Of a DNA stretch of 64,000 bases, positions 11,709-24,593 are shown piece by piece; position 1 is the first letter of the stretch; each line of letters starts with the position of its first letter. The position numbers were made by a program, and so were the translations under genes. Origin of the DNA: Phanerodontia chrysosporium (Eukaryota; Basidiomycota; Agaricomycetes; Polyporales; Phanerochaetaceae); the NCBI GenBank assembly GCA_001910725.1, contig MJGA01000017.1, positions 496,001-560,000 on the forward strand, given 5' to 3'. The notes under the pieces were generated by a model. The model ran no database searches. It saw nothing but the letters and a program-made list of their open reading frames with translations, and had not been told where the DNA came from.

Positions 11709-13671
11709 CTACCACTCTCCAAACGGAGCAGACTCTGAGAGTTCGCTGAGGTTAAGCGCGAGGGGAACATCCGTGATCCAGCGCGTGAAGAGGTCCTGCA
11801 AACCTGTTAGAACTCGTTGTAGAAGCCCGTAGTCTGCGACTCACCAAAGCAGCTTCGGGTTGGTCATAAGGCACCATGTGGCCCGCCTCGAAGACCTCGA
11901 CGAACGTAACGTTGCCAGCCGTGAAGCCGTCGCCACCCGCGCTACGCACCGTACCAGCCTTGCGGCCGGTATCGAGCGTAAGCCAGGGTGCTGGGGCGCT
12001 CTTCGCAAATTCTTCGTGGAACTTGTTCTCGAGCTTCTCAACCCACGCCTCGTTACCCTAACCCACGATAATCAGCACATTGCGCGAGCAAGACAGATGT
12101 ACGCGAGATGGAACGTACCATGTAGTTGCACATCATGTCGGCATTGCCGGCGTACACCAGCAAACGCACGCCGTCTTCAATGAGTGGTGGAAGCAGGGCA
12201 GCGCTGTTATGCATGCCGTCACCTTGGCCAAAGAAGGCTTGGTTCACCTCCATGTTGCAGGACTGGAAGTCAAGGTCAGGGTTGACGCCGAGCGCCCTCT
12301 TGTGCTTCGGGTCATTCATCCAGGTGTCGATCCAGTTCATCTGCTTGTAACAGAGGTCGCCATCCTTCGAGCGGTCACTATGGTAGCACACCGTGAGCAG
12401 CTTGCGCTTGTTATAGGACGGAGTTTTACACACCACTTCTTCCGAACATCATAGAGGTTAAGACCGAGCTCTGAGACGATGTCAGTATAACGCCGCATAT
12501 GTGCAGGGTGAACATGTGCTCACGTTGGAGAGGACCGTACAACTGGCTGTAGCAGTACGCCTGTGCCGGCACGCACGTCCAACGAGAGTTGAAATTGTAG
12601 CAGGACTGGATCAGACGCTGGCACGTGGGCACCTTGCTCCTCAAAGCCTGGCACTGAGGACCCTCCGGATCATCATACACCGCGTAAGGACCATTGCACG
12701 CGTAGTCGGGAACCGTTGCCATCTGAGTGTAGGGGTCGGTGATGCCATTCGCAAGGATGACACTGGCGAGGTTGACGTGCTTGACGTCCGGAACGGGGCG
12801 CAGGGCAACCTCCTTGTTCTGCTTGTGGATGACAGACACAATGTTCGGTGCGTACGTGCCGCCATAGCTCTCCGCAGCGACGTGGAATGGCGCGCTGGCA
12901 TACTCAGGATAGCGTTGGAGGAAGAGCTGGATGAAGGCGTAGACATCCTCAGCTGCAACTGGGCTCGTGTTCACGGTGGAACCATCGTCCGAGTACGAGT
13001 ATCCGACATTGACAGGCTGGTCAAGGAAGATCATGTTGGAGTGGGTGTTCCAGCTGTACTTGTTGAACGTCGTGTTCTTGCCTTCGTCCGCGATGCTGCA
13101 AGGGCCGAGCTCAAAAGCAACCCTGTCGAAGAGCTGCATCCAGGACCACCATTGAGCCAAAGAGTCAGCGGAGCATGCTGCGGCGCCTTGCGGGACTCGA
13201 AGAACCTTCGCTAACGGTCAACACAACGACAACGCCATATTTATCATGGGCACTTACCAGAAGAACAAGTGTTTGCCATCAGATATATCAAGATAACCAG
13301 AGTGTTGCTTGACAGTAGGGTCGCACAGATCTGGGTCGGTGACTCGAAGCTGGTAGTCGGCGAAGGCTGGGCTCGTCACGAGCTCATCTGTTCTGGCAGG
13401 TCAGCGTTCCGTTCGAGAAGGCTGAAAGACGATACTACGCACAAACAAGGCCATGCTGCTTAACAAACTGCTTGCCGTCTGCAACCCACTTCTCGACTCG
13501 CTCCTTGCCGTGGTCGAAGATGCCACCAGCCGCGTGTCCAACCCCCTTGGCAATACCGCCGAGAATGCCGCCGGAGAGGTCGAACTCGCCGAGAGCGGTC
13601 TGGAGCTCGCCAGCGGGCACAGCGAGTGTCGCTGACGCAAACAACAGAGGCACAAGCGCAAAAGCCTTCAT
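11709..13671 (-). CDS. secreted serine carboxypeptidase (S10), paralogue 1
   Basis: Carboxypeptidase of the carboxypeptidase-Y family; the signal peptide ([19 protein letters not shown]) suggests secretion or vacuolar targeting. Exons: 13439-13671, 13258-13392, 12524-13205, 12434-12470, 12119-12377, 11845-12057, 11709-11795. Motifs in order: [18 protein letters not shown] (substrate carboxylate binding), [26 protein letters not shown] with the nucleophile Ser, [17 protein letters not shown] with the catalytic Asp region, and [13 protein letters not shown] with the catalytic His. After the ESYGG block there is a short conserved exon reading [11 protein letters not shown]. One base is missing in the run of T (A on plus) at 13113-13116, just after the GGPGCSS motif: LLFELGP is only readable if one T is added. 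It shares intron positions with the gene at 27730-29640. Confidence 0.9.
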
Positions 13672-13861
13672 CGTCGCGGACGAGGAGGAGCGAGGACAAG
13701 GCAGCGACGCAGCACCAACCCCAGGATGCACCCCGCCATCAAACAGTCATGTGATGCGGAGGAGCTGACCTGATCCGCCTTAGATCCGTTCTCCGCATCC
13801 CGGTCTCCATCCTCATGTCTTCCTCGAAGAACGCGTGCTACAGTACATGGCGAGGCTAATA

Positions 13862-15685
13862 TCAAAGGGTAATAAGGTATGGCGTTGGACTAGCCATCTT
13901 GAGCAGCCGCTTCATCGGTCCCACTCTCTCCTCACCCATCATCTTCACCAGCATTCGGTCGATTAGCGCGAGCTCATCCGGAGTGGCGGTCTTACTGAGC
14001 TCATGCAGCTCTTGAACAGAAAAGGGCTGCTGCTTATCGACACCCCAAATTCGTACTCCAGCTGGCCACGGATTACCTCCGGAGGGATCGGGCCAGGGTC
14101 GAATGGAGTAACAGGTAGCTCGCCTTCTGTGCCTAGCATCAGCGTGTACATCGCTTGAACGTCGAGGCGACCGCCATTTCTCAAAGCTGCCCCGCGTCAG
14201 TCAAACGTATCTGCATAGTAAGGGCAGAACGGGTACCTCGATTGCGATGCAAAATAAATTGCGGCTTTCTCCGCAAATCGAACATCACCTTTAATCGCTT
14301 TTGAGCGTTGCTACCGGTAGTTTCCTCGGGTAAGATGAGCTAGATTCACACTTTCGTCAACTACTACTCGGCGGCTTTAGAGTGTACATGGACTTACGAC
14401 GTAATCCAACCACATATCTGTCTCCAGGAGAGACACTTGGGTCTTCAGCGCAGCAGATCGCTCAAGCTGCGGCTCTGGGTCTGGTACCAAGCCTTCCGCG
14501 GAATACAGGCTCTGTGTCTTGGGCGTGTCCATGATCTCCTCTTCCGTGAGTACTTTCCCGCAGATTTTCTTATGCGGGTATGGCTTCCCATTCTTCCAGT
14601 CCTGACGCTGACATCCCCTAGAAATCAAGATGAGACGGCTTAGTGCATGTACGTGAAACTTGACGTATCGTAAGTACTGACTGGGAGCAGTAGAAGATAT
14701 AGCGCCCGACACCACGGCATCCCATACACCTGTAAACCTTCTGATTATTCTCTTGGTCAGGAATAACACCGCACGTATTGCAAGGGAAGCCGCGCTTATT
14801 CTCGACTGCCTGCGACATGCTTCTGTACGCAGCACGAAGTTCACCCGCTTGTTGTGGCGAGACAGCGAGAGACTCCATGATTTGACGGAATGATAGGCGT
14901 GTCATTGGACTTGGGGGCACAGGCTTGGTGAGCTCTTCATGTCTTCCGTACTGAAAAAACCCAACAGAGTGGCAATGAGAATGAATATTTGCAGTGCGCC
15001 GCCAACGAATACTTACAAAAAACAGAAATATATCTTTTGTTAAACGTGTCAAGAAGACGGCACGGGTGAGGCTAGTCATTCGTGCAGTGGCTTTGTATCC
15101 TGGTGTCCTTTCTTCATATGCCGACAGGTTCTCAAACCGGTCGATGACCGGGTGAGGGGGAAAGATAGGTGCAACATCTTCAGAGATGATGGCGGACCTT
15201 GGCAGCGTCAGAGACTGCAAGAGGTCAAGATATGAATGCCCGTTGTCGGACGCGAGGTAATTGACCGTCGACTCGGGACACAACCGTCTCTCTGTCTCCA
15301 TCTGGCGCATCGGTTGTAAGGTCATACTACATCGCAGTGCACCCTCGATGCAAGTCCTGCGCCGCGCGTCGTCTGCGCCTCTCCATTCATCCTCGAACTC
15401 ATCCCGTTCTCCTGTCATCATCGTGAGTGCGCGTTGTGCGGCCATGAGATGCTTGGAGAGTCCTCCCATAAACAGCACACAGTGGTCCGAGTTCAACACT
15501 GCAGCATTCTGTGGCGAGACCATGTGGGAGAGGATACCCGACTGTGGCACGCGGCTCACGGGTTCATAGTTTCGCTTGAAGTCGCGCTCCCAGGACGCCT
15601 CCCACTCTTGCCTCTGGGTCTCGAAGTCTGGTCGGGGATCCGTCCATTGGAATAACGAAAGGATCGACGAGTTAGACTGCGCCAT
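13862..15685 (-). CDS. MYND zinc-finger protein of the mitochondrial splicing suppressor 51 type
   Basis: Five exons (15017-15685, 14682-14950, 14398-14617, 14237-14339, 13862-14186) give about 528 residues. The N-terminal 230 residues are unrecognised. A MYND-type cluster is formed across two exons: CNTCG, then YRCMGCRGVGRYIFYCSQGC, then KKICG, with paired Cys and a final His/Cys, as in MSS51-like fungal proteins; such fingers bind proteins. The intron at 14951-15016 is 66 bases and in frame, so it is easy to miss. One base is missing at the short runs 14044-14048 (TTTGGGG on minus): the tail WGVDKQQPFSVQELHEL reads only with one extra base. The function in the cell is unknown. Confidence 0.75.
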
Positions 15686-15970
15686 GAACGGGAACGACGA
15701 TGGGCAGAGAAGAGATGGGGCAGCAGCCCACGTTGCTTGCAGCTGAATATGGTATGCGTGCGCTACTAGAAACGCTCGTACCCATGTTCACTTGGTGAGC
15801 AATAGAGCAAAGACCACGTGCTGAATATTCTCTGGCGAAAAAGTAGAGAACCATCTCACACGCTGAACTCACAATATGGACAGGCCATTGGCATTCCCGG
15901 CTGGTGGGCGCGGCCTCACAAGATATGCAACAATTTTCTGTACCAGTGCACGCCACAGAACTACCCATAT

Positions 15971-17843
15971 TCACCCACGGGCCTTCAACGCCGCTGCGTG
16001 CTGCTGGATGATAGGGTACACCGCGCCATCGGGGTATTCCTGGACGAAACAAGCGTCAGCACAATCCCATAGACTCTACAACGCTCATACGCACGGCATA
16101 GCCATCCTGCGGCGTGTCGCCAGTGGAGAGGTGCGAGCCCGCTTGCCTGCAACACACGTCAGCAGCAGCCGCGGCATACACGAACGAACACCCTGCTCAC
16201 CAGATGAGATCGCCGGAGAGCCCCGAAGAGAGCACGGTGCTGAACCACGCCTTGTAGACGTCCGTCTGATCGCTCGTGACGCCGAATTCCTCCATGATGA
16301 CGGGCTTGTTCGCGCTCTTCTGCGACGTCGCGTGGTCGCTGATCCATTGGCTGCCCCACGCGCTGCTGCTCGGGTTCGAGCTCTGTCCCCAGCTCTCGGG
16401 GTACAGCTGCACGTCTACGTCAGCGGATGGCGCTCGACAAGAACGGCGGGACGTACATGGAAGGTTCCGAAGTCGATCGTCGAGATGTTAAGGTTCACGT
16501 TGAAGTCGATGCCTTCACCACCCCTATGCCAGAGCATGGTCAAACCTGCCACGCCGGAAAGATGCAAGCTAGGCTGCATACTGGTACGGGTAGCTTGGGT
16601 TGCCGGGCTCGTTGAAGAAGCCCTCATCACCCACAGCAACGAGGTGGTTCGGGTCAATGGACTTGATGTACGCCGAGATCTCGGAGATCCAGTTCGTCAC
16701 CGTCGCTGTCGTGCATGTTCCAGTAGTGGTGCTGCACAGTCTCTGTCAGCTCGCGCTGTTCTCGCTCAGATGAAGTTGGGCCACCGTACCCTGTGCTGCC
16801 CGCGCATCGGGGCTCGTTCGACAGCTCCCATGCCATGATTGTTGGTTCGTTCACATAGCGACCAACAAACGTCTTGACGTAATTCTTGAAAGCCGCAATG
16901 ACCTGGGCGTTCGTGTAGAAGAGGTCATGGTTGGCAGATCCCAAGATTTGCTTGACGTAGACGTCCATGCCGCCATAGTCGGACCAGTTATTCGTCCTAC
17001 ATGGTTGATGTCAGGGACCCTGGCTATATGCGCGCATACAGGGTGCAACTCACAGAGCAACGATGAGACGGAGCCCGTTAGCCTTCGCGGATGCCACAAT
17101 CTGGTCTATTGGCACAAGTTAATGACGGGATGGCTTCAAGATATGGACCAGCTTCGAACTCACCAAAGTTCTGCAGGCCATTCGCGCCCGTGTTGACAGT
17201 CGGCGTCGCGCCAGACCAAGACTGGTAGTAGATCGGGTAGTTTTGTTGTGTGGAAGGGGTGACCTCGTTGAAGCCCCACGTGCGGACAACTGTAGACCCA
17301 GCATTGGCAATGTCCTGGAAAGCCTTGTTGATGTTCGCGGTGCTGTAGCCCATGAGGCCCACCCAGTACGAGTTTTCGCTGGGGCTCCAATGAGTCGCGA
17401 GGTCTGCCTTGTCTCGCAAATGGAACGTACCCGACAACAGTGAACTCTTTGCCATTCAACATGAACTTCTGACCTGATGTCGTCACGAAACCGGTTGAAG
17501 ACGGCGGAGGGGCGAAGAGGGAGTGGAGCTGCTGACGACAGAGCTAGAAGTACTCGAGACCGTGTGTGAGGACACGCTCGTGATGGTGCTCGAGTGTGCA
17601 GGTGTGCTAGCGGTGGCCCCTGGGATGCATTGATAGTAGTAGTCGTTGAGGTAGACACATGCCGAGCCACTCGCGCAAGTGGTACTGCCAGTGTAGTTGA
17701 TGCCTCCGCACTGAAACAGACATGAGGAAAGATACGCAACTCGAGTTGGTGATACATACCTGGCCCCATGCAGACACCGTTGTCTGAGCCTGCGCCAGCG
17801 GCGAGAGCGCAAATGCAAGAGCGAGGAAACCGATTTTCAACAT
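15971..17843 (-). CDS. secreted endo-beta-1,4-mannanase, CBM1-GH5 (subfamily 7 type)
   Basis: Cuts mannan and glucomannan in plant cell walls. A signal peptide ([20 protein letters not shown]) is followed by a cellulose-binding CBM1 ([15 protein letters not shown]...YYYQC) and a Ser/Thr linker, then the GH5 domain starting near [24 protein letters not shown], the acid/base Glu in [21 protein letters not shown] and the nucleophile Glu in VIMEEFGV are all present. Ten exons: 17760-17843, 17431-17710, 17164-17378, 17054-17105, 16790-16996, 16582-16731, 16457-16523, 16201-16406, 16095-16146, 15971-16039; about 460 residues. One base is missing in the linker, in the run of C (G on plus) at 17509-17512. 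An A/T-rich box (TATAAT on minus) about 50 bases upstream of the ATG is a likely promoter element. Confidence 0.93.
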
Positions 17844-18907
17844 TGTGTACTGAGGCGGAGGGGCGCAAACGGGCGGTGCAAGCAACGGGATTATATGCAT
17901 GCTACGCCATGCCAATAGTCGGTTTTTCCTCGCTGCAGCGCATGACACCGACGTAGCGCAGGGAGCGTGACCGGCACACGTTGTCGGGCGTAGCCTCCAA
18001 GCATAGCACTCGGCGACTTGTCAAGGCGGACCGGGTACCAAGTCTGTCTCTCGACTTTACCGCTGCGCATGGCGACTATGGCCGACGGCACAACCATGGC
18101 CTCCGAGGTCAAGCCAGTCCAAGATGTCCGCCGTCGAGATGTTCCGTATAAACCCCGTAGGCGGGTCATCCATTGCATGTTGACCTGACCATGTGAGTGA
18201 TTCGTGTCTCGTAGAAAGCAAATTGCGTTAAGGGCGGGCGTCAGGTATAAAGAAGGTGGGTTTTGCGGGGCCGAGCAGGGTCGAACAGCCGTGTGCGGGG
18301 AAAGTTCGAGAGTGTTGGTCCTGAACTCGCTGTGCGACGGTCGCACTCTGATCGTCTCATCCAGATGTGTACTTGCGTGAGCAATGCTATGCAGAGAAAA
18401 CGGAGAGACAGAGTGGACGTGTGCGAGATGGTCGAGACGGAGAAGGAATTACCTCCCGCTCCGCCGCGCTGGCCCTCGGCGCTTCCCGAAAGCTTCGTGG
18501 CGTTCGATCCACGCTCGTGTCAGCTATATTTGACCGCTCGGTGGTGCCTGAACTCACGAACGACGGACAGACTGTATGTCCAAGAGGTAGGCCGAGCTCA
18601 AGCATGATGCATGCAGGCGAGGAGGCGACACCTCCGGATTCTCGCATTGTATCCTCGAAAACCGTCGACGAGCATCGAGAGAGAAAAAAAGGCACTTGAA
18701 TATTTCAAGATTACTGCGCTACAGAGCTTGGTATCGAGGATGGTACAAAGGGACGACCTGCGCCGAAGATGATAGAAATGCTACAGGGACAACAGGTATC
18801 GTGAGAGGTATGAGAACTTGAATAACAACTGAGTACTACTGAGACCGGAGGAAAGGGGAAATCATCATACAGCCATGTTGCTACAAGCCCCTACCCGAGC
18901 CTTTCTC
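17844..18907. other. intergenic region, about 1.06 kb
   Basis: Upstream region of the mannanase gene and downstream of the next gene on the same strand. Small open frames on both strands (largest 114 codons, about 18263-18607) have no recognisable domain or supporting splice pattern. I see nothing I can call. Confidence 0.5.
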
Positions 18908-19630
18908 TCAAAACCCGCCCAAACACCCCTCATCGACGATCGTGATCGTGTACTCCCGTAGCGGTATGATCTCGGGTTGCTTGTTGGCATGCACGAGGTG
19001 CGGCCTGGACAGGTCTGCGTCGAGGGACGATCGTGAGAGACCGGCAGCACACGCGGGACCTGGCGACGGTGCGCCGTACGGGTCCGTGAGCGTGAGTGCG
19101 CCTGAGGGCTTGACGTCGGGCGGCGTGAGGACGATGTCCGAGTCGTCCGAGTCGGTCTCGGTGTCCGAGCTCTCGTCGTCGTCTTCGCTGTCGGAGTCGT
19201 AGGCGGCGCGCTGTGACGGCGGAGGCGCGAAGCGGACGGCAGCGCCCTGCGTAGCGGGTTCGAGCTCGCACGCCTCGAACGCGCGCGGGTGGAAGTAACT
19301 GCCCTTGACGTCGCGCGCGCCCGGACTTCTGCTGCGCGGGCGCGACGGGCGCTCGACCTCGAAGGCCGCTGGCGGTGAGCGCAGTGGCGGCCGGCGCTCG
19401 TCACGCTCGGGCAGGTCGCAGACGTTCGGCGAGACGACGATCGGCTTGCGGTCGTACGTGCGCGGCGAGTGTGCGGGGTGTGTGCTCTGGACGAGGCACG
19501 GCGTCGGTGGGAAGTGCACGTGCGGCGACGAGAATGGGTGCGGGCCGCAGGCGGCGAACGGGAGCGGCAGCGTGAGCTGTTTCGAGAGGCGCGCCTTGAG
19601 AATCGGGCGTGGTTGCGTCGGTGCGGACAT
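18908..19630 (-). CDS. unrecognised proline/serine-rich protein with acidic middle
   Basis: Single-exon ORF of 240 residues if started at the ATG 19628-19630 (MSAPTQPRPILKARLSKQ); the frame is open further upstream to an ATG at 19696. Low-complexity, probably disordered protein. Short ordered-looking motifs include HVHFPPTPCLVQ, RKPIVVSPNVCDLPERDER and a C-terminal EYTITIVDEGCLGGF. An acidic Ser/Asp run (about residues 155-180) lies in the middle. The HVHFPPTP and IVVSP motifs recall conserved basidiomycete proteins of unknown function, from memory only. Codon use is strongly GC3-biased, which supports coding. No function is proposed. Confidence 0.65.
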   Translation of the reverse strand: MSAPTQPRPILKARLSKQLTLPLPFAACGPHPFSSPHVHFPPTPCLVQSTHPAHSPRTYDRKPIVVSPNVCDLPERDERRPPLRSPPAAFEVERPSRPRSRSPGARDVKGSYFHPRAFEACELEPATQGAAVRFAPPPSQRAAYDSDSEDDDESSDTETDSDDSDIVLTPPDVKPSGALTLTDPYGAPSPGPACAAGLSRSSLDADLSRPHLVHANKQPEIIPLREYTITIVDEGCLGGF

Positions 19631-20616
19631 GGCGAAAGCGTCGGATTCGTCGCGGTTGGGTAAGAGTGCTCTGTGCGGTGAGGATTCGGTACCCAAGGTG
19701 CGAGGCGAGCGGACGAAATGTGGTGTTCAAGATGCAAGGGGTCTGCGGGGGAGACGAATGGTCTGGTAGCGGAAGCCCTGCCAGACTCTGCTAGACCGGC
19801 TGAGGCGATTTATATGCAGAGTGCGCGCGTCCATGGGCACGAGCCCCACACTTTCGGAATGCGGTTACGAGAAGAGGGGCATTGACGCTGTGATTGTGGG
19901 TCCCTGGGATCGAAGAATAATCGGTAGATCCCATCAGCATGAGAGAAGCTAACCAGGAGGCGGTAGGCCGCTGCGTACCTCCGATCCAAGCCATCCGAGG
20001 TTCCTCTTCAGGTAGGTGGGCGACCGGAGCCCGCAGCCGAGGGTTAGCGCGGCGACATCGATTGGCGGCAAGGCATCCCCGAGACACCGTCGTTCGTGGC
20101 GGATGGTGGATCCACATGCTATGTCACTGTGCACTGCGTAATGTCAGCAGCGAGATTGCTTTCACAGCCACAGAGGTGGCGCAGCAAAGCGTACCGGGTG
20201 CTGCACGGGCGACTCCAAATTGACAGGGTGGATAGACTTCACGAGAAGAAAAGTTACGGCGGGTCGTGATAACCCTAGAATGCCGACGACTCGTGCATGG
20301 GCGACTGAAAACACCTGCGTGTGGAGACTTGCGTCGGGCAGAAACCCCTCACGGGCATGACATCAAACCCCGCGTGCCGTAGGCGCAATCGATAAGCACG
20401 ATTAGCTGCGCAATAAAATCCCATACTTACTACCAAACCATGATCGATACGCGAGATATACTGTATATGATACCGAGAGATGCAGTGATGACAAAAGAGG
20501 ATCCAGTTGTAAATGAGTGTCTGTGGAGACGGGGTGCGTAAAGAGAGCAAGAAATGTGTGCGGTAATGGGGGAAGGCAGAAAACGGCGCCAGGACACATG
20601 GTGCACATTGCGCATC
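19631..20616. other. intergenic region, about 0.99 kb
   Basis: Promoter side of the 18908-19630 gene and 3' side of the DUF726 gene. No gene, repeat or RNA recognised. Confidence 0.5.
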
Positions 20617-23600
20617 TCAGCTTTGCCACGGATTATGCACGTTAAGCGAGCTTGACGCTTTCTTCGCGCTATACCCTCCGAAACTAGGCGAAGAGATGTT
20701 CCATGGGTCTGGCGGTTCTGTTCGCAGCGCTGGCGACTGCACGAACGTTATCGACCCGTCTGCACCCCCAAACGAGAGCCCTGACGAGTCTGTTGGCGGG
20801 AGCTCAGGGCGGGACAGGGAATTGAACGAGCCGAACGCCGTCGGGCGTGAGGCGTTCAGGGAACTCTGACTGAACGCGCCAAAGTCGTCCCCGACCAACG
20901 GTGTCAGACGGTCCGGCTCCGCCGGCCAGAATGAGCCATCACTGCTCCCAAAAGTGAGCGACGGTGATGGCGCGCGGAACGGCTGTGTCGTCGACGGTGT
21001 CCTCTCGTTGAATGACGTCACGTCCTCGTCCTCGTCCATCTGACCACGCATGTCGTTCAACGAGAGCGAGCGCGACAGCGTCGACGACAAATCGCCGCGG
21101 GACGAGCTCGGTCCTGCCACAGGCGTGTCGTGGGAGTTTGAAGGTGATCGAGAAATGGGTGACGGCACCGCGAGCTCCTCTGGTATCGGAGGCGGTGCGG
21201 ACTCCGAGCGCTGCGTAGGCGGCGGTATCGGTGGGACAGGAAAACGATTCGGCGCTGGCATTTTCAGTTCTTCAGGATTACGTGCTGCGTTCCCGATAGC
21301 CTCCTTAATGGCGGCGAGGTCAAAGCCTGCGGTCTTTGGGAGCTGAGGCTCGTCAGGCGTCGCAGGGTCGGTGGGAGGCTCTTCAGTTGAAGGAGTCCCA
21401 GCCGCGGATTTGCCTGGCGTGTGAACGTCCGTCGGCACTACGGCGGGGTGTGATGGTTCGCGTGGGGGAAGCTCGTCGTCGAACGTAGATTGCGACGATG
21501 TCCTGCGGTGATGAGACGGGAAAGACGCTGCTGAGGGCGGTCGTGACACTGATTGAATAGCGACACTCGGCTTCTTCTTCCTCGTGAACCAACCGCGTTT
21601 CTTTGGTTCCTCCTCTTCACGTACAACAATTCTGTCTTCCTCAAAGTCAGGTTCCTGGAAGCGCACAGCATATTGTGTTGAGCCTGAGTCCACGCGGAAA
21701 GAATAGAAGACATACCACTGGTTCGTCGAAGTAGTCCGCCGACACCGGGAAGCCGAGTTGATCCAAGATGAGCGGCATGAACGTCCTGTAACTCATGTGT
21801 CCCGCAATCTTGTCGGTAACGTCTACGTTCTCCAGTCCGGGGACGTTGACCACGGGTCGAAGGCCTGCCACAGTATTGAGGCCGCCGCTTGTTGCACGGA
21901 AGAGGTAGTTGAGGACCCAGTCATTACGCGCGTAGCCGTTCACGAAACGGCCTGACACGACGGAGCGCGCTTGTATCCACGTCTTCGTTGGAGCAGTGAC
22001 AGTTGCGCCCAACAGGAACACATCCTGGACAATACCGAAGGCCTTCTGCTTTGCTAGCTCGAGCAGAGCGTAAAAGATAACGCGTGCTCCTAAAGAGAAG
22101 CCGATGAGTGTGATGGGTCGCACGCCTAGCTGGCGAGTCATGAGGACGTCGGCGAGCACCCGACCGGCCGACTTTGCGCGGTCAAGCGCATTCGACCAGG
22201 GGTTGTCAATCAGGTATCCGAGCTTCGTCAAGACTGCAATTTGATGGTCAGTCAAACGAGCTTTACAACAGCCTCCGGAGTGAGGATACTGACTGATAGG
22301 CCATTGGAGCGCGCTCATGAGGGCAGTCATGACCGTCGCCTGGAGGACAGTTTGCCCGATCTGAGTTAGAACCTCGCTCGTCAGGATCTTCAATGCACTT
22401 CCAGTCTCGCGGATCATCTCTGGCTCCCAAAGTACACTGAAGACATCGCCGACAACGGGGTCTAACACGCTGAATGGGAGACGCGGGTCATCCTGCGAAC
22501 CACTCATGAATCTGCAAGGCACGGCGATGACTTAAGCGACAGAGGAGCGCAATGAATACAGATGACGCACCCTGGGACGGTGAGGATACAGTTCACTCGC
22601 TTGTTGTTGTGCAGTGGAAGGATGTCAAATGTCCGAACGTATTGCGTTCGACGTGCCATGCCTCGTACAGCGATACTCGATCCTGTCAAAACGCCTCCGG
22701 TCGTGATTACAGCTGCGCCTCCGGCGCCTGCCAAAAACCCAGTCGTCCCAGTGATACCGACAGTTGCGAATGCTGCACCTAAACCGGCGCCGATGACTGG
22801 GGCCAGCAAGCCGGCAGAAAGTCCAATAACCAGGCCACCGCCTACGCAGAGCATTAGGATGAGCCGCGCTAAGACAGGGATGACACTGACCAAGCGTCGC
22901 GAGACCCATCATCATGTACCTCCGTTTCTTGGACTTCTTCTTGACCTCCTCCACCTTCTCACTCGCCTCGAGTGAGTCAACTTCCTCCTGGATGTCTAGT
23001 GCCTCTGTGACACGGCGCTCGAACTTGACGACATCCACCCAGCCGAGGCCGAGCTTGAGCGCCACGTTCTCAAGGAGGACCCGGGACCGCGCATCGTACA
23101 CACTGTCGGCGACGAGAATGAGGAAGAGGTCACACAGTACAGTCCAGCGAATATCGAGCGTGACATCTTTATCGGCGGCAGAGAGGTGAGTGCTCACGCC
23201 GGGCAACGACACCGCGGCGCTATCCTCGAGTACTTTCGCAGTCGTCTGCACTGGTTTCGCTGCTGCTTCAGGAAGGGCGACTGTGCCAGCTGTCGGGGTG
23301 GAGGGGGACTCAGGAAAGTCGGACATGTCCTCCGACTCGCGGTCCGCCTGCTCGGCGGCCTCGCGTTCACGGATCTCGGCCTGCTTCCGGGCTTCCGCGG
23401 GGTCGTACTCGGGATTGGCGACTGTGTGCGTTGTCATGAGCGCGGGGACGAGGTCCTTGGCTTGTATACCGTGCATTGCGAGGCTGTCGATCATCTTCTG
23501 CTCTAGGAGATCCGTTCAGCCAGCGCAACCTAGTGTGGAGGAATCCATGGGTGTTCACCTTCAGTTGCAAGCTCCATATGATAATATAACCGACCCATAA

Positions 23601-24114
23601 TTTTCAACGACCATAGCTCCATGCTCTTGATTGCAGGCGCGAGCTCCTTGGAATTCACCGCCCTGAGTCTGTCCACCATCTCCCGCGCAGCTAAAGCGCA
23701 TAGCCCGACATACGCAATGCGCTGCGCTTCCGTGAGCAGGTCCTTGGTTGCCTGCATCTGACTGAGAGGGGTCATAGCCTTATCTTCGTCGAAGAGGTAT
23801 CGCGTGCGTAGGTGGACTTCATCCGACTCGTCCTCCTCGTTGAGACGCAGCCGAGTGTACTCGCTCTCGTTCTGATCCACCTTGGACCGCCATTCGTCGC
23901 CTTTGTAGTCCACGTCGAGCAGATTCCCTGTGGCGTTGCTCGATGTCGCAGTCTCCTTCTTCGCTGGCGGTTTGTAGTGGTACCTCTTCTGGTCCTCCTC
24001 GTCTAAGCCGTTCGCGATGTCGTCGTCCCGAATGATAGGCATGTCCTGCCAGCCATCGTCGTCGTCGTCAAAGATACTAGGCTCAATAGGCGCAATCTTC
24101 ATGGCCGTCGCCAT
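20617..24114 (-). CDS. DUF726 family membrane protein with alpha/beta-hydrolase fold (TMCO4-like)
   Basis: Six exons (23559-24114, 22891-23502, 22571-22841, 22294-22511, 21716-22233, 20617-21654) sum to 3213 bases, 1070 residues, all in phase. The N-terminus is acidic (PSIFDDDDDGWQDMPI). A coiled, charged segment follows (SLEASEKVEEVKKKSKKRR), then a Gly/Ala-rich membrane hairpin (VIGLSAGLLAPVIGAGLG, TTGFLAGAGGAAVITTGGV). The hydrolase-like core has the nucleophile elbow LIGFSLGARVIFYAL and QDVFLLGATVTAP, and a YRTFMPLILDQLG block. The last exon is a 346-residue disordered tail starting EPDFEEDRIVVREEEEPKKR. The family includes human TMCO4 and fungal proteins of unknown substrate; the GFSLGAR motif suggests a possible esterase or lipase-like activity, which is inference. 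Confidence 0.87.
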
Positions 24115-24593
24115 GGCTGTCGGTGGGTAAAGAGCGAGTGCAATGTGAATCGATTAGGAGGTGTATGGCTGTAACATGTAGCCTGGCGTCGTCCGCCGAT
24201 GTGGAAGGTAAGGAAGCAGTGTAAGAAGGCGACTCTTACTATGGTCAATCACCCTAGAAGACTTGCTTACACAGGTAAGCGCGGGTAAGCCCGTGTCAGA
24301 TAACGCTCAAGCACGCGAATCCTAGTAATTGTAACTGCGCTCGACCCAATTTTGTAGCCATGCTGCAGGGAGGTGCGTTCAGATGTCTCAGAATTCCCCC
24401 TCAAATACTTGGAACGGGATGTGAGAAGGGGATACAGAACTTGAGAGAATGTGCATGGTAAGATTCTAAGAGAACGATACTCCTACACAATGGTCAACCC
24501 CCGTCCGATGAAGGCACCGTTAGGATTCACGGCTCACAATTTCAACCATACTCTACAAGCTACAACATCGCCACTCACACAATAACTTCACAT
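24115..24593. other. intergenic region, 479 bases
   Basis: Between the DUF726 start and the SRP14 stop, so it holds the DUF726 promoter. No other signal is seen. Confidence 0.5.
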